Shown here one piece after another: positions 44,971 to 57,124 of a DNA stretch of 64,000 nt (positions are counted from its first letter, which is position 1; each line of letters starts with the position of its first letter). A program made the position numbers and the translations under genes. The DNA is from Bromus sterilis (lineage: Eukaryota; Streptophyta; Magnoliopsida; Poales; Poaceae), in contig OX465598.1 in NCBI GenBank assembly GCA_950022295.1, positions 116,853,001 to 116,917,000 on the forward strand, written 5' to 3'. Under the pieces are notes generated by a model. It was not told the DNA's origin. It saw only the letters and a list, made by a program, of their open reading frames with translations, and made no database searches.

Positions 44971-45064
44971 CAATGTTCCTAGCACATTTTTTTACGGATC
45001 TCAAAGCAAATATTTAGCATTGTGCGGGCATGATATCACATGTACCCGCTTATACATGTACACT

Positions 45065-45093
45065 AGATGATACCCCACGCGTTGCTGCGGGAA
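45065..45093 (+). repeat. ACTARATGATRCCC terminal motif, copy 1
   Basis: ACTAGATGATACCCCACGCG, continuing TTGCTGCGGG, closely matches the outer ends of the long inverted repeats at 48446 and 55812. It probably marks one end of another member of that element family running into 45100-45540. Confidence 0.55.
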
Positions 45094-45228
45094 TCAGTTG
45101 CAATATATTTTGAATGATTGATTGCATGAAACATGAATAATTGAATAAATACTATAACTAAAGTATAAAAATACATTTTATGTATTGTATTTTATTATTG
45201 TGTAGTTAAAAATATTTATTAAATATAA

Positions 45229-45536
45229 GTAATGTAATATAATGAAAAAATTTCATGCATGTTGAGTGAGTTGGCATGTGTCATTATATTGATGTATGCA
45301 TGAGATCAACTAATAACGAAGAACTTGTTCTCATGCATATTGTGATGAGTATTTGATGATGCGACATGCATGCATGTTAAAAGTGATGTAATATAATAGA
45401 AAAAAAAACCATGCGTATTGAGGGAGGTTGCATGTGTCATTAAATGGATGTGTGCATGAAATCAACTAATAATGATGATCTTGTTCTCATGCATATTATG
45501 GTGGACCTTTGATGAGGTGGCATGCTTGCATGTTGA
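45229..45536 (+). repeat. Tandem duplication, two units of ~154 bp
   Basis: The block starting GTAATGTAATATAATG at 45229 is repeated from 45383 (GTGATGTAATATAATAG). Shared words include GCATGTGTCATTA, ATGAAATCAACTAATAA (or GAGATCAACTAATAA) and CTTGTTCTCATGCATATT. The units differ at scattered bases, so the duplication is old. Confidence 0.75.
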
Positions 45537-45540
45537 GATA

Positions 45541-48445
45541 AATAAGATAGTGGGGATGATCTATTATAGTATTATAGATTATAGATATGCATTTCTGATT
45601 ATAGATATGTATACTTTTTTCTACAAACTTGGTCAAACGTACATATGTTTGACTTTTGAAAAGATAAATATACCTTATATATTGTAAAATCTAACAAATT
45701 TTGTAGAAAAAATACATCAACAACTATGTTTACTTTTTAACTACAAATAACGTACTAATATGTGGGATGCTAGGTTAAAAAATAGTGTAAGATGCTTTGC
45801 TTTGCAAGCACAGAGCCGCCCATTTGTCACTTGCCCCCCCCCCTAAGACATCTTTCTTTTCATTACCATTGAGAAATACCTCATCCACACACTTTTTTAA
45901 GTCAAGTGTGTAGTTTTTTTTATCCCGTCCATCACACTCTTTCCACACCTCTACCCCACACATGGTGATGGGGTAATGAAAGATAACAGTTGTCTACGTA
46001 TTATCGATGCTATAACCTAGCCCTCTCTCGCGCTCATCTTCCCCTCCCGCCTTCATATAGGGGCACACACGCTAATCATAATTGATCTAAAGGTGATGTA
46101 AACCTAACCTCGCAATGATAACAGTGTAAATGCAAGTGGTGCTACTACGTCAACATGGGTTGTTGCGAGGGTGGTGACACTACTGTGATCGACACTGTAT
46201 GATACCTTGCGACGTTGCAAGTCCTGCATGCAATGCGACAAGCAACGACAACAAATGATGTGACTAATGGTGGCAGATGCTGAGACCAGAGAGATATCAT
46301 GCTATCAGTGGTGACATGTATTGTTGCGACCCATCAACGTTGATGTAGGGTATTGTGGCGGTGTAATGAGAGATATGATGAGGTCGCACGATGGCGGGCG
46401 AGCAAGAGGTGTGGCGAGCGATGTTATACCGCGATCAAGTTGGCAGACTTGCTGCTTGATGGGAGTCATGCATGAATATATGGTAGATTGGCTTCATGAA
46501 GGGTAGTAGAGGATAAATGATACTTGATCGAACAACTCTACACGTCATGGTGGCCTAACGACGAGCGGTGGTTAAACGACACATTTGATTAGTTTGACAA
46601 TACCGCGATCAAGTTGGCGACACTACCCTTTTTATTTACTTTATTTAAACAATGAGAATCCCTCGTTGATTTTCACTAAAAGAACTATCCATTTCCATGA
46701 ACAAAGATAACAAAAGGAAAATATATAACTACTCAGTTTCTAGCTTATGATGAGAGTAACATAATAGTAATATCAAATGACCACACATGACTATTTTTAC
46801 ATCACAAGTTTTTCAAAGGACAACACACTCGTGATATGAGAATTTTTTCGGTTATTTCTGTCCGCACCGTTTTAAGCCTTTCATAGCTAAGACATGAAGC
46901 AAGCTCCAAGCAATGAGAGAAAATGTCATGTGTAGAGTAGCCACCATTAGAACATGATCAACCTACACCAGATGTGATTATGTGAATCATGGAATTCTAA
47001 CCATATACCTTGCAGAATACTTCATGAACCACCTGCTTGATCTTTAGCGCCCTGCCCTCATTGCTTCTTCATTCTTGAAATTTTTGCAAGATGGACAATC
47101 TATTGAGTTAACCTATAACCCATGTGTTTTTGCGGGATGATAGGCTGAAAACATTAATAATTAGGTTGATGATGTGAATAATTGTGAAAAATATTATAAT
47201 ATGATAACAAATTATTTGACAGTCATGTGTGATTTATTGATTTTGCATAGAAGAAATAGTTAGTGGCATGATAATGAAATGACGTGGTGGAGATGCATGG
47301 TTGGTTGATGTGAAAGCGTTGCATGCTTTGGAAAAATCGACAACGGATTACAACTATTTAAGAATAGAAGATGGCGTAGACAAAAAATTACAATAGCTAA
47401 GATATAAGGACCTTTTTCTTATCAAAGCACGCAACATTTCCAGCTTTCCAAATCATCCAGCAATTAATATAGATCCGAATGAGAATAAGCTTGTGTTAAG
47501 TAGGCTTAAAATGAGTTATCCCGTCCACTACCATGGCATCAACATTTTAAGGGGGCTAACTAAGTCAAGGGCACATGTTGCAACCTGTCAGCTGAGTATA
47601 AATAGACTGAACCCAAAGAACATATGGTTCAATGTATCTCGATGAGCATAAAAGTGGCACCGTTCACTTCTTTGTCCACCCTCTCTTGACAAGTATCTTT
47701 TGTCAATATATTGTTGCTAAGTATTAGCCATAAGAACACCTTTATCTTGTGGGCATTCTTAGTTTTCACATGAATATATAGTTTACTAGGCCTATCACTT
47801 TGAATGTAAGAATAAATCTCTCATAGTAAAACCATTCTTGCCACCAAGTCTCCATTCTACCCGATCCTGCTCTTCTCTTAGGGGTATATTATCCACCAGA
47901 GTTGTGATTCCAATCCATTGATCTTTTATTTCTCCCCATAGGGTATTTTTGAATTAAAAACATCCCTAACCTTTAGATCTTCTCTTGCACTTGTGTTGAT
48001 AATTGATATACTAATAATTGATGCCTCGTATTTTTGGGGTGAAAGATCATTACTTTTAGATTGTTGCAATTATCATTACCAAAGTGGAAATGTTCACCAT
48101 GATGAGTTGTGAGTAGTTCCCTTGTGTTCTTGAGATATGAGAGAATGCTAGTTGTTTTATAATAAATTACAATAAAGATTGATCTTATGTCATATTGTAG
48201 TGTAATTCTTTAGCGGTGTTGTGTAAATGTGGACTGCATAACACTTCACCTATGAGAGACTGAGGAAACATTGTGTCATGATAAGTTTAGGACCGAAGGT
48301 CGGAGTGACATATATTAGTGATCCCTGAATTTATGAGTTGTGACATGAGGGATAAATGAGTACCCAGAAGATCAAGGCTATGGTTGGGCATAACCTTAAT
48401 GAATCCTAGTGGTAGAGTTACTTTCTAGATGAACAATCATAAGTA
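45541..48445. other. AT-rich intergenic DNA, no gene seen
   Basis: No supported gene. Noted: a C-run at 45834-45842, an 18-base direct repeat TACCGCGATCAAGTTGGC near 46428 and 46602, and a weak relative of the ACTARATGATRCCC motif near 47115. It looks like a graveyard of decayed transposons. Confidence 0.5.
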
Positions 48446-48800
48446 CTAGATGATGCCCCGCGCATTGTTGCGAGAATTGTTAAGAAATAATTTGATATTT
48501 ATATCATAATAATTTTATGAACCATAGTATAATTTGGTTATAAATTGTTTTTGAAAAATATTATTTAGAGTAAAAATCTAGGAAAAATTGAATTTTTTTC
48601 CGAAAATGAGTGTAATTTTTATATTGTTAATTTATTACCTTGATAATATATCTGCGAGACGATATGAGAAGGAAAACAACATTGAGTAGAGATAGTGGAG
48701 ACATATCCGCCTTGACTAAACCTAAAATAATGATAGCAACTACAAATGCGCATTCACAAAAAAATTATCGCATATAAAAAAACGGCCAGATAACTCAAAT
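48446..48800 (+). repeat. Left long terminal inverted repeat
   Basis: Pairs with about 55465-55812 in inverse orientation. The outermost 30 bases resemble the motif at 45065-45093. The inner limit is approximate. Confidence 0.65.
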
Positions 48801-48949
48801 GTTGTTTATAAATCGCGAAGATGAGTGAATCCACATTTGTAGGAGATCATTGTGCCTTGTAATAGAAAATAAATTAAATTGCCAAAATATTTGTGTCTTT
48901 ATCAAAATGAAACGTTCAAAAGAAATTACAAGTTTATCTTCAGAGCCAC

Positions 48950-49204
48950 ATGATGGATCCGTATGTGGTGCTCCCATTTTACTATGGAGGTGTGAAGATA
49001 GAAGGAAATTTCACTTCAAGACTCGCTAGTCGAGCAGGGATGAAAGTCGGCTTTAGTGATTTGGAGGGGGTTTCATTTGAAACACCTATATACTTAGGGT
49101 TCAACCGTTGGGATACAGTAGTATATGCGATACATCCAACCAATTCAGATGACGGTCCAATTATAGGTTATGTACATGACTTTTGTAATCATGTTAACGA
49201 CTAG
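48950..49204 (+). CDS. Unrecognised 84-residue frame inside the long-TIR element
   Basis: Starts with ATG ATG at 48950 and ends TAG at 49202-49204. Text such as YVVLPFYYGGVKIEGNFTSR and ETPIYLGFNRWDTVVYAIHP has a balanced, protein-like composition, unlike the surrounding AT-rich DNA. It has no signal peptide and no membrane segment that I can see. I do not recognise a family. The frame is open upstream to about 48911, so it may be an exon. Its place within a transposon-like element, just inside the left inverted repeat, raises the possibility of a captured host-gene fragment. Confidence 0.45.
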   Translation: MMDPYVVLPFYYGGVKIEGNFTSRLASRAGMKVGFSDLEGVSFETPIYLGFNRWDTVVYAIHPTNSDDGPIIGYVHDFCNHVND

Positions 49205-49247
49205 CTATGTTGGACCTTATTTAAATATTTGTAATCATGTTAACGAC
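49182..49247 (+). repeat. 46-bp tandem duplication at the end of the 84-residue frame
   Basis: TTTGTAATCATGTTAACGAC occurs at about 49182-49201 and again at 49228-49247, with CTAGCTATGTTGGACC between them. The second copy is split by the MITE at 49248-49659, after which TAGCTATGTTGGACCTTATT resumes. Confidence 0.75.
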
Positions 49248-49659
49248 CGGATAATGCTAATGTAGACCGAGCTACACGTAGCCTTTTATTTTAAACAAGT
49301 CATAAAATATATTTTACATTTTCCAAAAAGCATTGAATTTTTTTATGAATATACATACACATGTATATGACATATGTGCAAATTTTCGTACAATTATACT
49401 TTCACATGTGGTGTATGAAAAAAAGTCAAATATTTGATTTTAAATGGGCCTTTTTGTTGTTGGTTTTGGGCTAAAATTTTGTTTTTTTTGTACAGACTGC
49501 ATATTACAATATTTTCAAACGAAATTTGACATGTTCGTGCGGAATACATATAAGTTTCCATAGAAAAAAAATGGATTTTTTCAAAAAATTTAAATATCTT
49601 TTACGATTTTTTCAAAATAAAGGGCTGCGTGTAGCTCGGCCTTTAGAAATTCGCACTCT
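49248..49659. mobile_element. Mutator-type MITE (412 bp), 9-bp target duplication
   Basis: Flanked by the perfect 9-bp repeat GTTAACGAC (49239-49247, 49660-49668). Ends share an inverted block CCGAGCTACACG(T/C)AGCC followed by TTTATTTT. The 9-bp target size fits Mutator-derived MITEs. No coding capacity. Confidence 0.7.
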
Positions 49660-49668
49660 GTTAACGAC

Positions 49669-51168
49669 TAGCTATGTTGGACCTTATTTAACTCATTGTA
49701 CGACCTCATATGTTTAATATATTGCTCCAATAAAGATAGTTATGTGCATCATATAATGTAGATGCTTTGTATCTAAACTTGTTTGTAAAGAAAAAAATAT
49801 TTTTGTGAAAGAGGTAAATGAAAAACTACCGAGAAACCCTACAAACAAACTCACCATACGACAATACAAACGAGAATCATGATATGAGCTGAAAAAATTT
49901 GAAGGCATGTATTGCATGATTTTTGTTTAAAGAAGCTTCCTCGCTACTTAGCTCAACACATGTTTACTTTTTCCTAATCGTCGTTCTCCAAACCCTATGA
50001 GGGCCAATCTTTGGGTGTAGCACGTCGCCACCTCTCCTCCGCCAACAAGTCACAGTCTCTCTCCTCCTTCAATGGTTCTACTGGTGTGGAGCTATGGGTA
50101 TGCCCTGATCCACCAATGGAGTCGTAGCTTTCACCGGCTTAAGACTTTAAGGTAGAAGTTCATTCTCAGTTAGATTGGCCCTTCTAGTGAAATTTACAAC
50201 GACACTCAACAAAGTCTTCTCCCACGATGCGTCATTGTTGGTGGTGGTGGGGCGGTCTGACGAATAAGTATAACACTGTGGCCAAATCCATTGATTTTAT
50301 GTCGTTGCGCCCGAGACTTCGCCTGGCTTTACATACCAATAGTATTATTTCCGTGCACTTTGTCCTCACTCATTTGCACCTGGGAAGTTGGTCACACATC
50401 CTCCAAGCTAAACACACTTAACTTTGAAGTTCTTCGAAGATGGGCGCACACCTTATTTATATGAGTAGTATATCATATCAATTAAGAAAAAATATCACAT
50501 ACACCTTCAAGGAACCAACGTTCTCATCGCTCCAGCTGAAACGTTTCCTTTCAAGGCCAAACGAGCAAAAACAGAGCCCCCATGCTAATGTCTAAAATGA
50601 GGCCCTATTACCTCGTTGTCAAAATCCAATGAGAGGTCGTTGTTAAAGTGACGATCTGGATTGGCAAATTGACAATATGGCGATCACAAGTGTGGAGGAA
50701 GTCAGGAAGTAACGGAAGTTGAACGAGCGCCTATCATCTTGGCGCTCGACGCTTCTTGTTCGCTTTCTTGTGTCGCTAGCCTGGTTGATCGAAGGGTAGG
50801 CCTCGCTCTGTTCTGTTCTAGACTCGTAGGAGTCCACAACACTATGTACAGGTCCCAGGTGAGGGCCTTAGATTTTTTTCAAACTCGTAAATAACCGTTA
50901 ATTCCATTTTTCTTCGAGAATTATGACTACTATATGAAAAAAGGGACAAATTTTAATTTAAACGCTAAATACTAGCTCAACCGTCAGTTTCGTCTGTCTC
51001 CAAAAAATATATAGCCATTGTACGACAAAAAAGGACAAATTTCAATGTAACGGCTTAATATTGGCTCTTTTTTATGGGGAAGGCTCAATACTAACTAAAA
51101 TAGGTAATCTGTAATAACTAAATAGTTTATTTCCACTAACCTATTTCTTTGACATGCAATCTATCCAC
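49669..51168. other. Interior of long-TIR element, no supported gene
   Basis: Mixed sequence. The segment 50000-50420 is more GC-rich and could be a remnant of exonic or retroelement sequence. The words TTTAACTTT and CGC(A/G)CCTTATTTATATGAGTA near 50420-50465 recur near 56360-56425, suggesting a shared unidentified repeat. Confidence 0.4.
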
Positions 51169-51173
51169 ATCAT

Positions 51174-54100
51174 TATAACACCCTCAGTTGTCTGTAACAG
51201 TAATCCTTTTGCTAATGACAATTACGGTTGCTAAATCATGCCATGATCATTTTCAATCAAACCAAATCCAAAATGCCTTTGGTTAATATTAAAAATAATG
51301 TTGCAAATAAAACTTGCCCAAAAATTATATAACCACTTTTATTAAATCACAAATAATCATTGGGTCATGCCCATGTGGTTATGATAATTTATTAAGCCAC
51401 TGAAAAACTCAAAACAATTATTACCAGTGATTAAACATCACTTTTGGCTGGTTTAATATTTAAAAGAAATATTAAATCTTTTTCTTTGACACCCAAACTT
51501 TTTGTGGCACCTATGTCTGGTGTCACACTAATCATGTCATTGGATACCCATTTTACAAAAATGCAGGGCCTTTTAAATTAATAGCATATCTAAGTAACAG
51601 AAAACAGAAAAGGCAAATAAATGAAAACAGGTCTAAATCTCGCCCCTGGGCGAAGCCCTCCTAGCCCAGGCCCACCCCCCACGGGTTGTCTTCTTCCCCA
51701 CCTACTCTTCCACCTTCTCCCGTACGGCACAGTGGCCGTGGACACGCCGGCCGGCCCCTCCCCCACCTCCTCCCTCCCCCCTCTCACCTGCCCCCCCCGG
51801 TGGAGATAAGACCAAGCCTCCCCAGCCCCCAGTGCTCGTCCTCCCCTTTTCCCCCTCGCCCTCTTCTTCTCCGCCTTGCCCGAGCCCGCCATGGCCGCGT
51901 CTTCGTAGCCGCCGTGGCCATCGTGCTCCCCGGCGTGGGAGAGCTTGTCCAGGCGAGCTGCCGTGCACGGCTACGTCCCCCTGCGCGACCAATTTCTCCC
52001 GGGACGCCCTGCCTCGCGTGCATCGGGTCGTTCCCTGTTGCCGGCCGCGACGCGCCTCGTCGTCCATTACCACCGCTGCAACACCTCCCCGTCTCCCTGA
52101 CCCCGCCATTGGACTCACGGTGAGCACACGCTTGTTTCCCCCCATCTCGAGCTCGAAATGGTTGCCCATGTCGCCGTCCCCGCAAGCACAGGCTCCGGCC
52201 GCCGCCGGTGTCCTTCGTAGCCATCGTTGTGGGCGCTCCCGCTGACCATGACGTGCCTCAGTGGATGCGCTGTGCTTTGCGCGTTCGGTTCCAGCCTCCC
52301 GCTCGCCAAATGGTCGTGCCTCTAGCCAGAGTGGCCGCGTCGCCGGTGTGCGCGACCTGTGGCCAGTGCCACTGACATATGGGCACAGGCCCCTGCTAAT
52401 CTTTGATTAGGCCTAACCCCCCCTGTTAGCTTATTTCTTAAATAAATAACCCCCATGTGTGGCTTACAGGTGGGCCTGCCCCACTTAACCCCCCCTGTTA
52501 GATTAAATAAAATTGTTAGATATAACTGTTAGACTGATAGCGGGGCCCCACTGTCAGATTAATAATTAAAGTGAGTTTAGATAAATTGAGTCACTAACAT
52601 GTGGGCCCAGTGCCTTTTCTGATTTATTAAAATGTTTTATAAATAAACAGAGGCTGACATGTGGGTCCCACATGTCAAGCACTGTTTTGGATAATGTTTT
52701 GGATAATGTTGATATAATAATAAAAAGAAATTCAGAAATTCTTTTTAAATGATTTAAACTTTGAATTTGAATAACTTTTAAACCGTAACTCAGATTCAAA
52801 AACTTTATACATGAAAATTGATCAGAAAAATATAACGAATACAAATACACTATCCGTATGTCTATCACCCCCCTCTAACACAACGAACATCGAACCGTCC
52901 CCCTCCGGACCGACTGTCCGATAAATTGTCTGGTACTGTTAGAGTGCCCGGATGAATTTATTCCGAACACGAATGTTTCTCAGAATAGATCAACTAGCAC
53001 GGATACACCCCCCTTATGTTTTTCCGGTACCCACGACACCTCCGGCTTGATCCTTCCCCCCTCCGGACACCCTGTCCAGTAATCATCCGGAGCCGGTAGT
53101 TCATCCTCAAATGAATTTCCGTTCCGAGCAATGTGCATTGCACTGCGTTAGAACACCGTTAACATTTCATCTGCCATGAAATGCATCTGTTTGTATATGT
53201 TTGCTGTGTATTTACTGTTTCTCCCCCCCTAATCTCCGGTAGACCCCGCTGCTGCCGTCGACTACACCGCTGCTGAGTACGGCTACTTCGTCGACGACCC
53301 TACCCCTACCGTCGAGCTTCCAGGCAAGCAGAGCCATTCTCTTCCCCAGATATCGCCTATCTTTCCGTACATTTCTTGCATTAGGCATTGTTACTACTGC
53401 TGCTACGTTACAATCCTATTCAATTGCATAGCCTGTTATTTTTGTCGCCCCTTGATGTACCTCTCTTTATCCTATGCTGCCTATTATTATTATGCATTAT
53501 TCAGCAGTGAGCCCTGCGCATTGTTAGTTAGGGTTAGATAGCGGGCCGTGATCACTCAGGGGAGTGAACGCGGATGCAATTATTATAACTGCACATGTAC
53601 GGTACAATGCAGACACCGCCTCAGGCCCCTACCTCGGCTCTGCCGAGTCACCATCAAGTGTGAGCTATCAAGGAGTAATCCTTGTACTCCACTCGTTGTT
53701 GACTCTGTATAGCCGCTCTAGGTACCTGAGTAACGGTTGTCCTAAAGGTAAGAAGTCGGGCGACCCAACGGTGCCCGCGAGAGGTATTGCGACGGGACGA
53801 CAGGGAGGGTACGACCAGTGTACCGGTGTGCTTGGCCCCTGATCGTTGGCCGCGAGAGTTACCAAAACACGAAAGTCGAGCTCCTCCAGGAGCACACGCG
53901 ATACAAGGTAAGGAGACGGTTCACCTTGTTGGTAACCGCAGTGACTTGGTGGGACAACGGGGCACGCACCGATGTACTGGTGGTCCTGGCTGCTGTCGTT
54001 GTCCGCGGGTCAGTTAAGTCGAGGCAACGATAACGGTTGTCACGCAGGTTAATTAAAATACTAAATGGTTCAGTGAATGTCTTGAGTTGGCTATATGCCA

Positions 54101-55298
54101 TGTACGCACTACCTACCCGTGGGAATTATGAGTTATGGGCTCCTCTGCTTCATAGTGTCGTCCGAGGACTCTTCAGACGTCAGCAGTACCGCGGCCTGCG
54201 CCGGGAAGTGGTGTTGTCTTATTTGCCGCGGCAGTATGATTTGTATTTGCTTTGATTTAACTTCACCGTCTAGCCTCGCACCGTGCAGGAGTACGTCGGG
54301 GTTAGGGTCCAAAGCCCCGCGTACATAGGATATAGTCCGGCGGATGACCTCTCTGTTGAGTTTGAAAGATGGGCTACGGAGTGTCGGATAGCCTCGGTGG
54401 AGCGTTCCCTAACAAGGTTCCCGCCACCCTGGATATCCGTGTGTGTAGCGTAACACAAGTGCACCCCTGCAGGGAAGATTAATCTATTCGGATAGCCGTG
54501 TCCACGGTAACAGGACACTTTATGCTGAAGCTGGATCTTACCACTAGAAACTATTATTATTAAACTGTATGGTTCCGGGTTTTCTTCCTCGCGGGGATGT
54601 CGAGGAGGTGAACTCGGAGGCATTGCTAATTATTACAACTTATTATTATACAATGCGGCAGCAACTTCTGCTGCATTGTTACTTTATGCTTTATATAAAC
54701 CGTTGGCTGATTCTTACCTCATGCTGCAAGACATCGTCGGAAGATGCTAGTCTTCGTTAGGCCTAGCTTCTTACCCTTGCTCTGAATTTATGTCTTTCAG
54801 CCCACTATATACAGCCTCTTATTTCCGTTGATACAATGCATAATGCTTAGTAGTGGACGTAAGACTCGCGGGTATGCTAGATACTCACCTTTGCTTTATT
54901 TCCCCTTTTTCGCTTTGCCTGATCGGCCGCTGCAGCCGACGTTGGAGCCCAGGAGCAGGAGTACCCCGGAGGCGCCTACTACGACGTCGAGTTCCCCGTT
55001 GACCAGGAGTAATTCGGTGGATCCCAGGCAGGAGGCCTCGCCTTTTCGATCTGTATCTCTGATGTGATTTGTGCTAGCCTTCTTAAGGCAAAACTTGACT
55101 AACTATGTATGTACTCAGATATTTGGCTTGTATGACTTATGTATTCGGGTTCGCGTGACCCCCCTTTTATTGTAACATATTTGTTTATCCTTTTGTGTTT
55201 AGTGTTGTGCTGTGATATTCTCACCTTGGCACCCTAATCTCAGCCGTGTACTCTGCGTGTATGATTACTGTACACGGATTGATTTTGGGGGCGTCAAA
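51174..55298 (+). mobile_element. Solo LTR, 4.1 kb, in the long-TIR element
   Basis: Flanked by the 5-bp repeat ATCAT (51169-51173, 55299-55303). Ends TATAACACCC and GGGGGCGTCAAA are imperfect inverted repeats (TNTNACNCC); the canonical TG/CA may have mutated. The layout (GC-rich block at 51650-52330, then AT-rich tracts and C-runs) resembles the 18842-22632 solo LTR in style. No internal genes. Strand arbitrary. Confidence 0.65.
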
Positions 55299-55464
55299 AT
55301 CATCAAGTAGATCCATCGTGTAAAAACTTGTTTCTACTAACTCTTTATGCACATGTTTCCATTAACTTCGCATGCGCATGCGATCTATCACAAATAAAAA
55401 TTAAAAACTTTTATGCATTCGGCCTCACAATTTATAAGCGGATATTTTTTGTGGAAATCAAATC

Positions 55465-55812
55465 ATGATTTACCTCACACTTTATTTTTCTATGTGATAA
55501 TGTTTTTATAAACGCACATATGAAGTTTTATCAATATTTTAGGTTTAGCCATGGATGATATGTTCATTGTCTTTACTCCATGCGGTTTTTGTCTCATATC
55601 GTCTTGTCGATATATTGTCAAGGTAATAAATTAAAAAAACGCTTATTTTTGAATTTTTCATGTTTTTTCTTAAAATTTTACTCTAAACAATTTTTCTTTC
55701 AAAAAATTATAATCAAATTATAATAGATTTCATAAATATTCTTATATTTTAAATTATTAAATTAGTTGTTAATAGTTCCGCAGCAACGCGTAGGGTATCA
55801 TTTAGTGTATAT
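55465..55812 (-). repeat. Right long terminal inverted repeat
   Basis: Inverse partner of 48446-48800; see the element entry for shared blocks. Outer end reads (inverse) ACTAAATGATACCCTACGCG. Confidence 0.65.
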
Positions 55813-57124
55813 AGAGTCACTCCGTCGTACACTTTAGCTGGTGAGATCAATTTAAATTAATGAAAAAATAAATACAACACTGTGGAAGATTCAAAGCCAC
55901 AACCCGATGGAAGAAAATAATAAACATGATCAATACGATGTTACTCCTTTCCTATACTTCTTTGGATACATACATGCTTATGTACACATAAGAACTTACA
56001 CTTAAATTTTGGACGTCTAGAAATTTGAAGCCCTCTGCGATCGAGGCACGCCGCACACCCATGGGCCCGGGACTGTTTCTTTTTTACACACGTTTGCGCG
56101 CCCTAGCGCCGACAACCTCATGTGGGCAGGTCGTACCATTGTTCTGCACACATCCATTTAACCACAACATACAACTCTAATATAAAATGTAACGTCTCGG
56201 CGAACCCATCGATTCATCTATCGATTGATAGACATTGTGTCTGGGATCTAAACTAGCTTTATAAACCAATATTAGGCTTCTTTATGCACTTTCGGTTCAG
56301 TCATGCACACCTAAGAACAATTTCTCAATCAATCACCCATCCTTTTAAGTCAAACTCGTTTAACTTTTAGCTTCTTTGGAAATGAACTTTCGAAAAAGAA
56401 TGCGCGCCTTATTTATATGAGTAATTTATCTTTCCTGTTAAACTGAGTTGTTATACACTAAGGTTTCTTTGAGTTTCCCCATCTCGACGGTGTCGTGTGT
56501 TGTAGTGTCAATGGTTCGGTGGCAGATTTCTTGTCGATTGTCCTAGCTTGTGAGGTTATGCTCTGCATGGTTTGTTTGCCGGCGATGACTTCCTTTGCGG
56601 TTTGGCCTTTCAAGTTTCAACCTCTTCTACATCATGTCGCTGTGAGCTAGGTGCTGTCGCGGGGCCTGTAAGAAATATTGAAGGTTTGGTTCTTAAAAAT
56701 GTGGATTTTTCATTGATGACGATTCTTCTCCAGAGTGTTGATTCAGTAGGACTGTGGCCTTAATGATTTTCCATCCATCATTAACAACGATAGGTTGGAT
56801 TTAATGGCGGAGCGGCATGGGGCTCTTTCGCCGGGGGCTAGCAGCGGCACTGTGGATTCTGGGGCGGGGGTACTTCTCTCCTCCTGGCATTGATCGCCTC
56901 CACCACTTGGGTCTCGATGCTCATCCTCACACTCATAGCACCAGAGCTGAGCCCACGATGGAAGTTGAAGATCTCCATAGCTCCTCTGCTAGAGGCGATG
57001 CTCGCATTGGGCAACCGAATCAACATGGACAGTCTGTGCAACAAGATGAGCAGCATCATCAAGCCAGAGAGGCTACTCTGGACCGACGGGCAGCGGAGCA
57101 CGGCCCTAACGCGCCTCCGTGCCC
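55813..57124. other. Intergenic sequence and probable LINE 5' part
   Basis: No clear gene up to about 56780. From there the GC content rises and short frames precede the LINE ORF2 start; this stretch could hold the end of LINE ORF1, but I recognise no ORF1 motif. Confidence 0.4.

Larger units (their letters stand above)
48446..55812. mobile_element. Putative Mutator-like element with ~350-bp terminal inverted repeats
   Basis: The left end (48446 rightward) and the reverse complement of the right end (55812 leftward) align over roughly 350 bases. Matching blocks include ACTA(G/A)ATGATRCCC, TTTAGAGTAAAA, AATTTATTACCTTGA.AATAT, GACGATATGAGA and CTAAACCTAAAATA.TGATA. Such long inverted ends suggest a Mutator-like or foldback DNA transposon. 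Without the solo LTR (51174-55298) and a small MITE (49248-49659) the element would be about 2.8 kb. No transposase was found and I could not identify a 9-bp target duplication, so class assignment is tentative. Confidence 0.6.

Noticed and set aside
51590..52309. Proline- and arginine-rich frames on both strands
   Set aside because: They fall in the GC-rich block of the second solo LTR, overlap on both strands and lack recognisable domains.
48446..55812. Nine-bp target duplication for the long-TIR element
   Set aside because: I compared the flanks at several possible borders and found no matching 9-base repeat, so I do not claim one.
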